Positions 47,279 through 58,420 of a DNA stretch of 64,000 nt are shown in pieces. How positions within the stretch are numbered: position 1 is the first letter of the stretch; the number at the start of each line of letters is the position of its first letter. The position numbers and the translations under genes were made by a program. This DNA is from Porpolomopsis calyptriformis. Its lineage: Eukaryota > Basidiomycota > Agaricomycetes > Agaricales > Hygrophoraceae. The notes under the pieces are model-generated. The model saw only the letters and a list, made by a program, of their open reading frames with translations, was not told the DNA's origin and did no database searches. The DNA lies in contig OX621163.1 in NCBI GenBank assembly GCA_951640195.1, forward strand, positions 1,674,001 to 1,738,000, read 5' to 3'.

Positions 47279-50200
47279 ATGGCTTTTACCCCAAACGTTG
47301 ACGGTGGTACCTCGTCTGTCATTAGGCCGTTGTCGCAAAACTGGCAGTTCACCCAGATAGGTGGTGGACAAGGAAGTCGCGACGGCGAATGGTTGCCTGC
47401 ATTACAATTTCCCACAACCGTCCATACTGAACTCCTCAAACTGAAGAGGATACCCGACCCAGTGAGTCAATCATCGTGCTCCGTTTTCGGATCTGCCTTG
47501 AGCTCAGCCACATCGGTTAGTTCATCGGGTTAAACGAATGGGAGGTTCAATGTCAGTCCCCCGGTCATCTCACCACAGCTATTTGTATTAATTCTTCCCA
47601 TTTATTCTAGGGATTGGCGAGTCTGAGTGGGCCTTCAAAACTACATTCACAGTCGCGGAGACAGAATTTACCGCCCCTCACGCAGACATTGTCTTTGAGG
47701 GAGTAGACACTTTTGCCGACATCAAGCTTGTGAGATTTCATTAAATTTTTTGACCCACCCTGATAGTCCACATATTCAATTCAGAACGGATGCACAATAT
47801 TGAAGTAGGTTTATTTTAGCGGCCCTTACCACCTGGTCTTATCTCTTCCAGGACCGAGAACCAGCTTGTGTCCTACAGAGCTCCGGTTAAACAGCATTTG
47901 AATATAGGTGTCAATGAGCTGGTTCTCAACTTCAGGAGCGCATTCCTAGAGGTATCGCTAGTTGTACGATATGGATACAGACTTTGGATTTACTGCTTTT
48001 TCAGGGAAGGGACATTGAGAAGAGGAAGGGGAAACTGGCGGTCTCGAATGGTGATTCTAGTCGGCTTTATGTCCGCAAAGCGCAGTACAAGTCCGTGGAT
48101 CCTTCTCCTTCATTTGCTATACTAATTTCAGTCTGACAGCTACGGATGGGACTGGGGTCTGGCAATATTGTTCGCCGTCTTTGTTGAAATCAATTCATGT
48201 CTCTTCCTTTAGGTCCAGTCCTTATGACGGTTGGCCCCTGGAGGCCCATCCATTTGCACACGTACAAAACGCGCATCGCCGACCTCGATGTCAGAAGCAG
48301 GGTCTCAGAAACGTTGGATGTAACCATGACCGTTGAGCTCAGTCTTTCAGAACAAACCATCGTCTTTGGGTCGGTCGTTCTCAAGAACTCGGACGGTCTA
48401 GAGATTCTCGAAGATCGGAACATAAAGATCTGCGCTGGACATGGTGGAAGGGAGTTTCGCATCGCTTCCGGGGCTATAAATCTTTGGTACCCTGTTGGAT
48501 ATGGCAACCAACCGATATACGTCGTCGACGTCCGGATAACTAGCCCAGTAAATATCACCATAATTTTTTTTTTCGTATGGTGTGAATGTTGCTTATAAAT
48601 TCGCCGTACAGGGAGGGGAAATCTTGGACGCCAAAACGCAGAAGGTTTCGTTTAGACGCGCTCGCGTCGTGCAAGAGAAACTGGTGGATCAGGAAGGCTT
48701 ATCATTTCTTTTCGAGATTAACAATATCCGAATCTTTTGCGGTGGTCAGTCAAGGATGCTTGACTCGTTGTCATTCTCAATCAACAATTTTCTTCGATTT
48801 AAGGATCAAATTGGATCCCAGCTGATTCTTTCCTCACAAAGTCAGTCATCGCGTTGCATGCTCCTAATACCTGACGCCCATTTCCTTGCTTGTGTCAAGC
48901 ATGACTCGGGAAAGGTACCAAGCGTGGTTGCAGTTATTGATAGATGGCAACCAAAACATGATTCGCGTTTGGGCTGGGGGCGTCTACGAAGCTGAGGGTT
49001 TCTACGATATTTGTGATGGTAAACATTCCAACTCATACTTCGACTAATGCTGAGCATTATCACCCAGAACTAGGAAGTGAATAATCAGAAGCTCTCTCTG
49101 AAATTCAAACCACTAACCCATTATGCATCAGTTCTAGTCTGGCAAGATTTCATGTTTAGTTGTGGTCAAGTGAGCGTTTTTCAATTTATGATTCAACCCT
49201 GACCCGATCATTCCCAATTTCAGTACCCCGCAGATGATTCATTTCTAAGATTAGTGCGAGAGGAAGCAGAGCAGAATGTTAAAAGACTGCGGCACCATCC
49301 GTCTGTTGTCATTCTTGGCGAGTATACAATCATCGAAGGCTGGTAACTTCCCTGATTGTTCATATTTATCACAGCCGGGAACAATGAAGGTCTCTTCGTT
49401 AACGTGTCACAATACCTCGTTGGTGATCTTTGCTCTATAGATTATGAATTTGCCGAACAACTCCAGCTGGACCTCGATTACTCGGACGAGGAGTCAGACT
49501 ATCGGACCACAAATTTCCCGGCCCGTCATATCTATGAGCGTCTCCTTCCTGAAGTGGTGGAAAAGCTTTCCGACATTTACTATCACCGTGGCTGTCCGTA
49601 TTCGGGGCACGGCAAGCCAACGAGTGATCAGACATTTGGCGATCTCCATCAATGTGGGTGCTGGCACATGTAGTGTTGAAACTATCCTCATCCTTTACCA
49701 GGGAATGTTTGGCACGGTTCGCAAGAGCCTTGGCACAATTGGGATATCTTGTCAGGACGTTTCGTTTCAGAATTTGGAATGTAGGTTTCCTGTCTCTGTT
49801 CAACACTTTATTTCTCAAACACCAATGAAGGCAAGGCTTCCCGGACATTCGCACAGTTGACTATTGGCTTGGTGTGGATAAGAGTGAGCGGTTTCCCCAG
49901 TCAAGGCATGTCCCTTCCTGTATTCACATCCGCTTCACAAAGTCATCTCATGTCATATAGAATCAACAGCCACCACAACAAAGCTGCGGGGTTTGAACGT
50001 CGTTTAGAGGTGCGTGTATTATCCGAGTTTGGAAGCGGTTTTCACCTGGTTCTGCAGCTTTACTTGATTGAAAACTTTCGGCATTCCTTTGAAATGGAAA
50101 GGTATGCCCGATCACCGAGTTTTTTTTTAGGCGAGTTGCTGACTCTGGCAGCTATATATACTACACCCAAATTATGCAGGCAGAGGCTCTTGCTTCTGCC

Positions 50201-51064
50201 TATCGCTTATGGAGGCGAAATTGGCGAGGAAGAGGTAAGGAATATACTGCAGGTGCCCTTGTGTGGCAGGTAGGTGTTTCTACACTCGATATCCTCCACT
50301 AATTGCGGCTCGGTAAGCAGTTCAATGATTGTTGGCCCGTTACTTCTTGGGCTATCATCGACTATTTTATGCGGCCTAAGCCGGCCTACTTCGCTGCAGC
50401 TCGGGAACTACGACCGATTACGGTTGCCATGACTCGCAAAGAGAAGAAGACTTTTGCTGACGATCGAACAGCCGCTTTCTTCACCATTGACACTGAGCTC
50501 GAAATATGGGGCACTAACAGTGCACTGTCGGACAAGAAAGCTACGTTGGAGGTTACTTCATTTGACCTACATTCAGATTGGACGGAGAGTTGGTCTGAGG
50601 AAGTGGTGCTGGCCCCAAATTCCAGCACAGAACTCTACAAAGGTGACCTTCCAGGGCAGCCGAGGAGAAATAAAGCCAGCGAGGTACCTAAGGCCATTGT
50701 TGTCTCTGGTCGGCTATTGGACGAGCGAGGCGCTGTACTCGGAAGACACTCCAACTGGTATGTGGTCGTGAGCTGAGATAACCTTTGATTGATGTACTTT
50801 TGCAGGCCAGAACCGTTCAAATTTATCCAGTTCCCTCCTCCTTCAGATCTGGGATTGAGTGTTATTGTTTGCCCGGACGGTAATTCAGTCCAACTCTCTA
50901 CGCGCAAGCCGATCAAGGGACTGGTCCTCGATGTCGAGGGGGAGGAGGTGAGATGGAGTGATCAAGCACTTGACCTTGTACCACATGATCCTCAAGTGGT
51001 GACGGCAGTCGGGTTGGACGGAAGAAAAATCAAGGTGCGACACATTGGCGATGGAACGACTTGA
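47279..51064 (+). CDS. GH2 beta-mannosidase, intracellular type
   Basis: Releases beta-1,4-linked mannose from oligosaccharides such as mannan fragments or N-glycan cores. It starts MAFTPNVDGG with no signal peptide. The sugar-binding and jelly-roll segments include WAFKTTFTV and YVRKAQYNYGWDWGP. Family motifs are IRVWAGGVYE, LVWQDFMFSCGQYP, the acid/base loop AGNNE and the nucleophile loop FVSEFGMQGFPDIRT. The AGNNE loop is only read in frame if a GC-AG intron at 49318-49374 is removed; the GT within it would give a stop. The nucleophile loop is also split by an intron. It ends RKIKVRHIGDGTT. The lack of a signal suggests cytosolic or vacuolar action. Confidence 0.92.
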
Positions 51065-51397
51065 CACATAGGAAGGACCATGTATTTGTCGCATGATGGA
51101 TGATTCTTTGTTCACCGATCCGAGTTCGGGAGAGCATATACAGTACAAACTGCCGTCGATGAATTCGATGGGGAAAAAAGACCTGCAGAATCTACAAAAC
51201 TGAGCCGTTCTTGGAGATAATAAATTTATAAAATGTACATGGTAATGCTCTGGGTAAACCATAAGGAAAGCTCTAGGGTGGTTCTGAAGAGAAAAGAGCA
51301 GGTCGCATAGCCAACGAAAGAAGGGCATAAGTAGCGTAAACCATACGACTGCGAGACCAAATGAATCCAAGGCGAGAAAGGAGAGGGGGGGGGCTTA
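51065..51397. other. Convergent 3' region between beta-mannosidase and Rheb
   Basis: Both genes end towards this stretch of 333 bases, so it holds two 3' UTRs. No gene or repeat was seen. A run of G (gggggggggg) at 51385-51394 lies just beyond the Rheb stop. Confidence 0.5.
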
Positions 51398-52186
51398 TCA
51401 CATGATGATGCACCGGCTGGGTTGAGGTTCGGGATTGCCTACTGTGGAGCGTTTTTCGATTTCGGCGAGGCATAGTTCGAACACTTTGCCTGTTAGGAGT
51501 CAAGGAAGGAACGGGCAAGTAAGATGCCGTGATACTTGCCAACATTGACGTTGTTCTTTGCACTCGTCTCAACCCAAGCCGCGTGCTTGTCCTTGGCCAA
51601 CTTCTCACCCTCGTCCGCCTCTACCTGCCTGATAACGGAACTGTGAGGCATAAGGACATCGGTATAGACGGCGGCACACGCCAGACCGGAACGGCACGTA
51701 CCTTTGTTGAAGATCTATCTTGGAACCAACGATAACACATGGAACCTCATTGACGCCGCAGAAATCCACAATTTTGTCATAGACGATTTGGATCATGTCG
51801 AACGAATTCCGTGAAGTGACCGAGTAAACGAGAACGTAACCGTGAATCCCAATCGCGTGTTTGGCGTTCAGTATAGAATATTCATCCTGGAAGAAAAGAT
51901 GAGTGTGAAGGGAAATGAGAAAAGTGGCACGGTTGACCTGTCCAGCGGTGTCGATTATGTCGCAGTCGTATTCAATGCCGTTGTGGCTGACACTCTTTGT
52001 GAAAGTGGTCTCAATAGTGGGGTAATATGGCTCGACAAAGTGGTTCTCGGTGAACTGGATGACGAGAGACGATTTCCCTGGGATGGGGTCAGCAGGGACA
52101 AGGGGGTGACGGAGATCCAGCCACCCACCGACCGAACGCGAACCAAGCACGGCGATTTTCCTCTTCTTCAAAGGATCGCCAGTCAT
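51398..52186 (-). CDS. RHB1: Rheb small GTPase
   Basis: Activates TORC1 and amino-acid control at endomembranes. The P-loop GSRSVGKSS, with Arg at the position of Ras Gly12 as in Rheb, is complete only after a 51-base stop-free intron (52078-52128) is removed. The effector region is EPYYPTIETTFTK, switch II is DTAGQDEYSI, and the Rheb-type GYVLVYSVTS follows. The G4 box reads VGSKIDL, with Ser in place of Asn of NKxD. The G5 region and C-terminus were rebuilt to end PSRCIIM at 51398, a CAAX box expected to be farnesylated. It starts MTGDPLKKRKIAVLG. Confidence 0.93.
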
Positions 52187-52507
52187 ATCGGGGAATTAAG
52201 GAGAGGAGAGGGCAAGAGAGAAAAGTGAGAAGGATTAGGGCAACTTGCACCTCTTATTACTAGGAACCGTACGCCTCCCCCGAGTTGAAAAGGAGAAGTA
52301 GTGGAGGAAAAAAAAGAAAGAGAAAGCTAGGGCGCTGGATACGCCGTCGAGCGTGTACGTATAAATACTGCGAGATAAGAAAAAAAAAAACAGGCCAGCT
52401 AGCCTTGATGGGGAAACACGCTGCCCGGCAAAGGATTAGGGGCCCAGGCAGCCGGTTCCACATTCTGGACACGGACACGGACTGGCAATGAATGTGGGTT
52501 CTTGTAA

Positions 52508-52529
52508 TTTTTTTTTTTTTTTTTTTTTT
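52508..52529 (+). repeat. Homopolymer run of 22 T
   Basis: A perfect T22 tract followed by TTTTTC units. It lies about 320 bases upstream of the Rheb start, read as poly(A) on the Rheb strand. Such tracts can keep promoters free of nucleosomes or slip during replication. Confidence 0.85.
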
Positions 52530-52755
52530 CTTTTTCTTTTTCTGCTCGAGGTTGGACGATTTATGATAAATCAACAGTCTCAAAAACATCACATGCTGAT
52601 CCACGGGAATCACGGACCCTTAAAACTCGAAGCCGTTGGGACCATTCAAGAGGCTAAAAGTCACCCATCCTTAACCCCTTCAAGCAACCGGTCCATCTCG
52701 TGATGATTCGCATGAGCAGCGACTCTCCCAGCGGATGATAGTGGCACCGTCCGCA

Positions 52756-52765
52756 TATATAAAAG
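52756..52765 (+). promoter_or_regulatory. TATA box TATATAAAAG pointing towards COQ10
   Basis: A consensus TATA box on the plus strand, 163 bases before an ATG in good context at 52928. No confirmed plus-strand gene follows, since COQ10 is on the minus strand. Confidence 0.4.
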
Positions 52766-53034
52766 CCGTGCCACCGGTCTCACCGCGAGCTCTCTTTTGA
52801 CGCTTCAGGGTCTTGTGTGTTGAACGTTTGTAAAAACGATTGAAATTAATTGGAGCCTGACACTCGATTTCAACGCCGAGTACGTGTGCACTTTATATTA
52901 AGCTTCAAGCTTCAGGAGCATGCAAAAATGTCCGTCGACGGGACTTCCGCATCGGCCGCCTGGCAAATTTCGGAAGCAATCATGCCATCCCTGGGTTCCA
53001 AGTTAATCATTTCGAGCAGTCACATTTCACGGCT

Positions 53035-53872
53035 TCACCAGGTCATCGCAGACTTACCGCAAAGAGAGCAACAGCAAGCTTTAGACGGTGGGGGTGTTGT
53101 ACACCTTCGAACACCGTCCTTCGAAAGCCTGAATCATAACTTTGGAGATCTGTCCAAAAAAAGCGGCCGAAATCGCAGCGTACAGTGGATCAGCAAACGC
53201 GAAGGCAAGGTCGAAAGTCACAAGGGTCTCATCGTCTGTTCGGGGAGTGACTTGCTGGAGGGTCGGTCGTAAGGGATGCCATTTTAGTCGTTGCCGCCAC
53301 TCACTGTTGAAGTCTGAGGAACAGCATCAAACCGCCAAGTGGTCACCAATGATTTGAACAGCGCGGACGAGGATGCCACAGCCTAGAAGATTTATCAGCT
53401 GGAGTGAAGATAACATAGTGAGGTACGCACTTGCACGGAATCGAAAGGCTGGCAGGTGACTTGGCTCACATAGCTTTCGTTCAACGAGAGAAAACTGACA
53501 GTCAGCTCTGCGTCCATGGTGAGTGGGCCTTCATCCTGTACTTGTTTGAGGATTCGCGATCGTGTGCAAAATGGAACAAAGTGTGGATACGAAGCCACAT
53601 CCGCCACAATATTGTAAAGCTGACTGCGTTTGTAGCTGCAGTGAATTTGTAAGTCAGACATCACGAACAGCCGACCAAACTGACGGTAAAGTCTTCTGTT
53701 CACGGTAGGTCCGAGTTTGTAATCGGTCACTTGAAAATGGGGGTATAGACAACAGGTCAGGGAGCGTAAAAAACGATCTCCGCACCAAGGACAAGCTGAG
53801 GCTGGGTCCGCTGGCTAAGTGAGAACGCATGGCAGTGTCGAGGAAAGGCTGAGCGGTCCATTTCGCAGTCAT
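53035..53872 (-). CDS. COQ10: COQ10, coenzyme Q-binding START-domain protein
   Basis: A mitochondrial lipid-binding protein that supports ubiquinone function. The N-terminus, from 53872 or from the second ATG at 53830 (MRSHLASGPSLSLSLVRRSF), is rich in Arg and Ser as in a mitochondrial presequence. After an intron the START/cyclase core reads YKRSQLYNIVADVASYPHFVPFC, AELTVSFLSLNESYVSQVTC, then SSSALFKSLVTTWRF and VTFDLAFAFADPLYAAISAAFF. The end SKVMIQAFEGRC is followed by a Cys-rich tail to the stop at 53035. A strong alternative donor (GGTAAGT near 53057) could give a shorter tail. The gene shares a 152-base divergent promoter with chitin synthase. Confidence 0.88.
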
Positions 53873-54024
53873 GTGACTGATGGCGGATTACCAAATCAAG
53901 GTGACCGGGGTACATCGTGGCTGTGTCTCGCACGTTACCGTTCAGCAACAAAACCCAGGCCGACAGCGGTCATCTCGTCCATCAGAAACACCATCTTCTC
54001 CATCCTTGAGCACTCGCCTGAACG

Positions 54025-57000
54025 ATGACAGACAACCGTCCTCCTCTTCCCTCAGTCGCCTCACAAGGCAATCCATTCGCTGACCGCCCACGTCAGACAC
54101 GTTTCGCCGAGCCTGAGCGACCCCACCATACTGCTCCTTCTATTGGTTACGAGAGTACAACCACCCTTAACCAGGAATTTGAGGGCCAGAACGATTATCA
54201 GAATGATGACTACATTGAAAAAGTCCCTCTAACCAGTGGTCAGAATTTTTCAGGAACTGCTGGCTTTTATCCTCCCAGGTCAGTCTTGACCCAGATTCGT
54301 CCACTTGTGCTCAATATCAATTCTCTTCAGCCGCAATATCGATATGGGTGGTGAGCCTTACGGTGTTGGTCGCCCGGGGTCTGCCATGTCTACATCCACC
54401 AATGGCATCGAGTCTGCCTGGAGACGCCGCCAGACCATTAAGCGCGGTGTAACCCGCAAAGTAAAGCTGACTAACGGGAATTTCATTGCCGAATATCCTG
54501 TCCCGACCCCAGTCTTCAGTGCAATTGAACCCAAGTGGTCGAATACGAAGACCAGCGAATTTTCGTGAGCCTTCTTTCTGGTTCATCTATCGAATGCAGT
54601 GTTGACACCCCCCGCAGTCACATGAGGTATACGGCAGCCACCTGTGACCCTGACGACTTTACTGAATCCCAAGGATACTCTTTACGAACCAAAATGTACA
54701 ACCGTCCAACGGAGATTCTCATCGCCGTTACCTCTTACAACGAAGACAAGACACTTTATGCCCGCACCTTGCATGGTGTGATGCTGAACATTCGTGACAT
54801 CTGCAAGACCAAGCAGTCCAAATATTGGCGTCGCAGCGCGGAGGAAGGCATCCCTCCTTGGCAGAGGATAACGGTTGCTCTCATTGTCGATGGCTTAGAC
54901 CACATGGACAAGAGCGTTTTGGATCTTCTGGCCACTATCGGTGTTTATCAAGATGGTATCATGAAGAAGCAACTTGATGGAAAGGACATTGTTGCGCACA
55001 TATTCGAAGTTGGTATTTCGTTTTCCCTTATTGTTTCTCTCCTTAAAACACCACTTTCAGTATACAACCCAACTGTCTGTGGATGCGACACCTCAACTTA
55101 TCCTTCCCCAAGGAGGTGATGACAAGAATCTCGTCCCCGTTCAGATCATTTTTATTATCAAGGCCAAAAACCAGAAAAAGATCAACTCTCATCGTTGGCT
55201 CTTCAACGCCGTCGGCAAGATGCTCCAGGTATGTATTCAACAGCAGCCATCAATCCGTATTGAAGGCCTCTATCGCAGCCGGAGACTTGTGTCCTCCTCG
55301 ATGCTGGTACAAAACCGGGTCACAAGTCGATTTATCACTTGTGGGAAGCCTTTTACAATGACCCTCACCTGGGAGGTTGTTGCGGCGAAATTCATGCCAT
55401 GATTGAAGGCGGCAAAAAGCTGCTGAATCCTCTCGTCGCAGCTCAGAACTTTGAGTACAAGATGTCAAATATCTTAGGTATGTCTTTTACGGATTCGATC
55501 TCTTGATTTATTGATCCCTGTTGTTGTAGATAAGCCTTTAGAAAGTAGTTTCGGATACGTTTCGGTGCTACCAGGTGCTTTCTCTGCTTATCGTTATCGT
55601 GCCATTCTTGGGGTGCCGCTCGAGCAATATTTCCATGGTGATCACTCACTGGCCGACCGTCTTGGGCCAAAAGGCATATATGGCATGAACATCTTCACCA
55701 AAAACATGTTCTTGGCAGAAGACCGTATCTTATGTTTCGAACTCGTGGCAAAGGCCAATGAAAGGTGGACTCTGACGTATGTCAAGCCTAGTAAAGCAGA
55801 AACAGACGTACCAGAGACTGCCGTGGAACTGATTGGCCAACGTCGGCGCTGGCTGAATGGGTCTTTTGCGGCATCAGTGGTCAGTAATGTCATCGCACAT
55901 CTTCAACCTTCGCTTACTCCCCTCTGCATTAGTATGCCCTCGTCAATTTCTTTAAATTATACCGATCCGGTCATGGCTTAATTCGGATGTTTTTCTTTCA
56001 CATCCAAGCTCTTGTGCGTGTGTTGAATCACCCTGAGTATGCCAGCCTCTAATGTTCGTCCCTAAAGTACAATATCTTCTCGCTGATCTTCTCCTGGTTC
56101 GCCTTGGCAAATATCTGGTTGACCTTCAGCATCATCATCGACTTGCTTCCATCTCAACATATCATCATTTTCGGGACGCCTGATATCGTTCGTCCTTTAA
56201 TAAAATATCTTCACCCCCTATTTACTAAATCTCTTCTGTTAGACACATTGGGTCAATCTCTCCTTCAAATGGATCTACCTCGCCTTTCTAGCTCTCCAGG
56301 TATGACCCATTTCTTGGGGACAGAGTAGATATCAATCCATTCCCCCTTAGTTCATTCTAGCCCTAGGTAACAGGCCGAAAGGAGAACGATTCGCCTACGC
56401 CCTCACCCTCTGGTATGTGATTTGTATCTTACTTGAAGCTGACTCTGAGCAGTTTTCTCTAGGGTGTATGCCTTCCTTGCAGTTTATCTCCTTGTGTGCT
56501 CATTCTGGCTGACTGCTGATGCCTTCGCAGTAAGTCGGGTTATGATTTATTCTCAAGAATTGGATTCACATCCAAACCACAGAATATACCAAATCTGCTG
56601 AAGAATAAGAGCACGGCAGACGTCATTAAAACATTCTTCACCCCTCCTGTGGGCGCATTGATTGCCGCCATGATATCCACATTCGGTATGTCGACAGAGT
56701 GATTTATGAAACCCGCCTCTAACTGTGACCATAGGAATCTATTTCATTGCATCCTTCCTCTATGTGCGTGAATGTGTTAGAAACATGTTGCCATTGTTCA
56801 ATTCATCTATCGCCCTTGTAGCGTGATCCCTGGCATATGTTCTCCAGCTTCCTTCAATACCTCTGTCTTGCCCCGAGTTTCACAAATGTCCTCAACGTCT
56901 ATGCTTTCTGCAATCTGCATGATGTGAGTGCAGAGAAATATGCCAGTAATACTTGCTAACAATCATCTCCAGGTATCTTGGGGAACTAAAGGTAGCGACA

Positions 57001-57489
57001 AAGCGGAAGCCCTTCCTTCCGTCAAGTCGAATAAAACAAAAGATGCCGATGCTGCAATGGTCGTTGACACCACCAAGGTCCAGGAAGATGTGGATGCCGC
57101 CTTCAAGGAGACCGTGACGCGCGCGTTAACCAAGATAGAACAGAAGGAGGTGCCCGAGAAGCCAAATTTGGACGATCAGAACAAGACTTTCCGTACACGT
57201 CTCGTTGCTTTGTGGATGCTGTCAAATGCTACCTTGGCAGTGGCGATCGAAAATATCAATGGCCTAGAGACCAACACCAGTCTCCAAGCAGAGGAAGCAC
57301 AATTACAGCAGAAACAAAGTTTCTACTTCGCAATAATCCTATACTCCACCTTCGGACTCGCAGCTGTCCGGTTTTCTGGGGTGAGAAAACTTTTCTCGGT
57401 TGCTTGGACGAAACTAACGCCTGCTCACCATTTAGTGCCTATTCTATTTCGTCAAGCGGAACTTGTTCCGATTCTGCCGGAGAAATTGA
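54025..57489 (+). CDS. CHS: Chitin synthase (GT2)
   Basis: Polymerises UDP-GlcNAc into chitin at the plasma membrane. It starts [22 protein letters not shown] with a disordered N-terminal region, then [15 protein letters not shown]. The catalytic domain has [39 protein letters not shown] (joined over an intron), [15 protein letters not shown], the EDR motif in [13 protein letters not shown], and the product-binding [13 protein letters not shown]. Seven or so transmembrane helices follow (for example [20 protein letters not shown] and [17 protein letters not shown]). The rebuilt end is [18 protein letters not shown]. The absence of a myosin or cytochrome b5 head places it in the class I-III division. 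Confidence 0.95.
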
Positions 57490-57804
57490 GCGGGTCCCCT
57501 GCTGTTTGGTTTTTCAGATACTCCAAGGACATCGCTAAATCTTGCATTAAATACTGTCGTGCTTATTATGCCTTTACCAAGTCGCGTTAAATATATATTC
57601 CGAGCAATTGTCTCCAATGCGGGACGATCTCTAAGTACACGGAAATTCACGGTGCCAAAGAACTGAATCGAATTACCATGTCCGACCGTTCTGCGATATG
57701 GTATACAACATTTGGTAAAATACAAGAAACAATGGAAGAAGAGTGAAATGTACGCCAACAAAGTTGTGGCCAAGCCCGCTTAGCCAGTTTCTGGAAATCA
57801 GGGT
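57490..57804. other. Convergent 3' region between chitin synthase and SPO12
   Basis: 315 bases between two converging stop codons, read as the two 3' UTRs. No gene or repeat was seen. Confidence 0.5.
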
Positions 57805-58294
57805 CTAGAATGGGTTTTCGTCATCCAATTCCATTTTGGTCGGCTGATTAATCTTCTCTCCTTCGATTCCCTCTTCGTCATCATTTTGCTCCTCTTGCTG
57901 CGATAAAAGTGGGGCCATGGGCTTCGTGCCACCCCTAAACGACAGTGAATGAGATTTAGATATCAGAAGGAAGAATGGGAACGAACCTGATGAAATGTTT
58001 CTTCTTGGCAGCATTGAGCTTCTGGGTGCACGGGGTCATGAGATTGTCAGTGGGTGAAATGTAGGTTGGATTGCTGGACGTGAAATGTCAGCCACCTGCC
58101 GTCCTAAAAAGAGGACGAGCTTACTGGCTCTTTGCGAGTTTCTTTGCCAACAACGCTTTCGCACCCGTCCCAGGAATCTGGTTTGCAACGTTGCCCAAGG
58201 GAGCTTGGGGCACAACAACGTGAGCTGCTTGGGATGGATTGTGAAGGGGTTGGATGGGTGCAGGCGAGTCGTTGGGGGTCGATGTAGATGACAT
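57805..58294 (-). CDS. SPO12: Spo12-family mitotic exit protein
   Basis: Spo12 proteins act in the FEAR network and mitotic exit with the Cdc14 phosphatase. The short protein starts MSSTSTPNDSPAPIQPLHNP (58294). After one intron it carries the family signature ISPTDNLMTPCTQKLNAAKKKHF, including the phosphorylatable Thr-Pro. The last exon is acidic (EEQNDDEEGIEGE) and ends MELDDENPF at 57805. The DNLM(T/S)PC(T/S)QKLN motif is specific, so the call is good despite the small size of about 120 residues. The 126-base gap to the divergent DBP8 start carries TCACGTGA. Confidence 0.85.
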
Positions 58295-58367
58295 TGGGAT
58301 AGATAAAATCGACAGATGGTGTTAAAAGAATGAGAACGATTGACTCCAAGACGTGTTCGAGTGAACA

Positions 58368-58375
58368 TCACGTGA
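58368..58375. promoter_or_regulatory. TCACGTGA palindrome in the SPO12-DBP8 divergent promoter
   Basis: An 8-base palindrome with the Cbf1-type TCACGTG core, 74 bases from the SPO12 start and 46 bases from the DBP8 start. Being symmetrical, it could serve both genes. Confidence 0.35.
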
Positions 58376-58420
58376 TCGTTCATGTAAGTAACGTGACAAA
58401 CTGTCTTTTCTCACCCTCGT

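Larger units (their letters stand above)
52187..53034. other. 848-base gap with A/T runs and a TATA box, no firm gene
   Basis: Between the Rheb start and the COQ10 stop. It contains an A11 run (52380-52390), a T22 run (52508-52529) followed by T/C-rich sequence, and TATATAAAAG at 52756-52765. A plus-strand frame starts at 52928 with a good initiation context (AAAAATGTC) and runs 114 codons, but its second half lies opposite COQ10 exons. Part of the gap must be the Rheb promoter and the COQ10 3' UTR. Confidence 0.5.

Noticed and set aside
49435..49854. Minus-strand frame of 139 codons
   Set aside because: It overlaps the catalytic exons of beta-mannosidase (SEFGM loop) on the other strand.
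52187..53034. U6 or other Pol III gene driven by the TATA box and ended by the T runs
   Set aside because: The T22 run lies upstream, not downstream, of the TATA box, and no U6-like sequence follows it.
52928..53272. 114-codon plus-strand frame as a firm gene
   Set aside because: The second half is antisense to COQ10 exons. It is kept only as a finding because of the TATA box.
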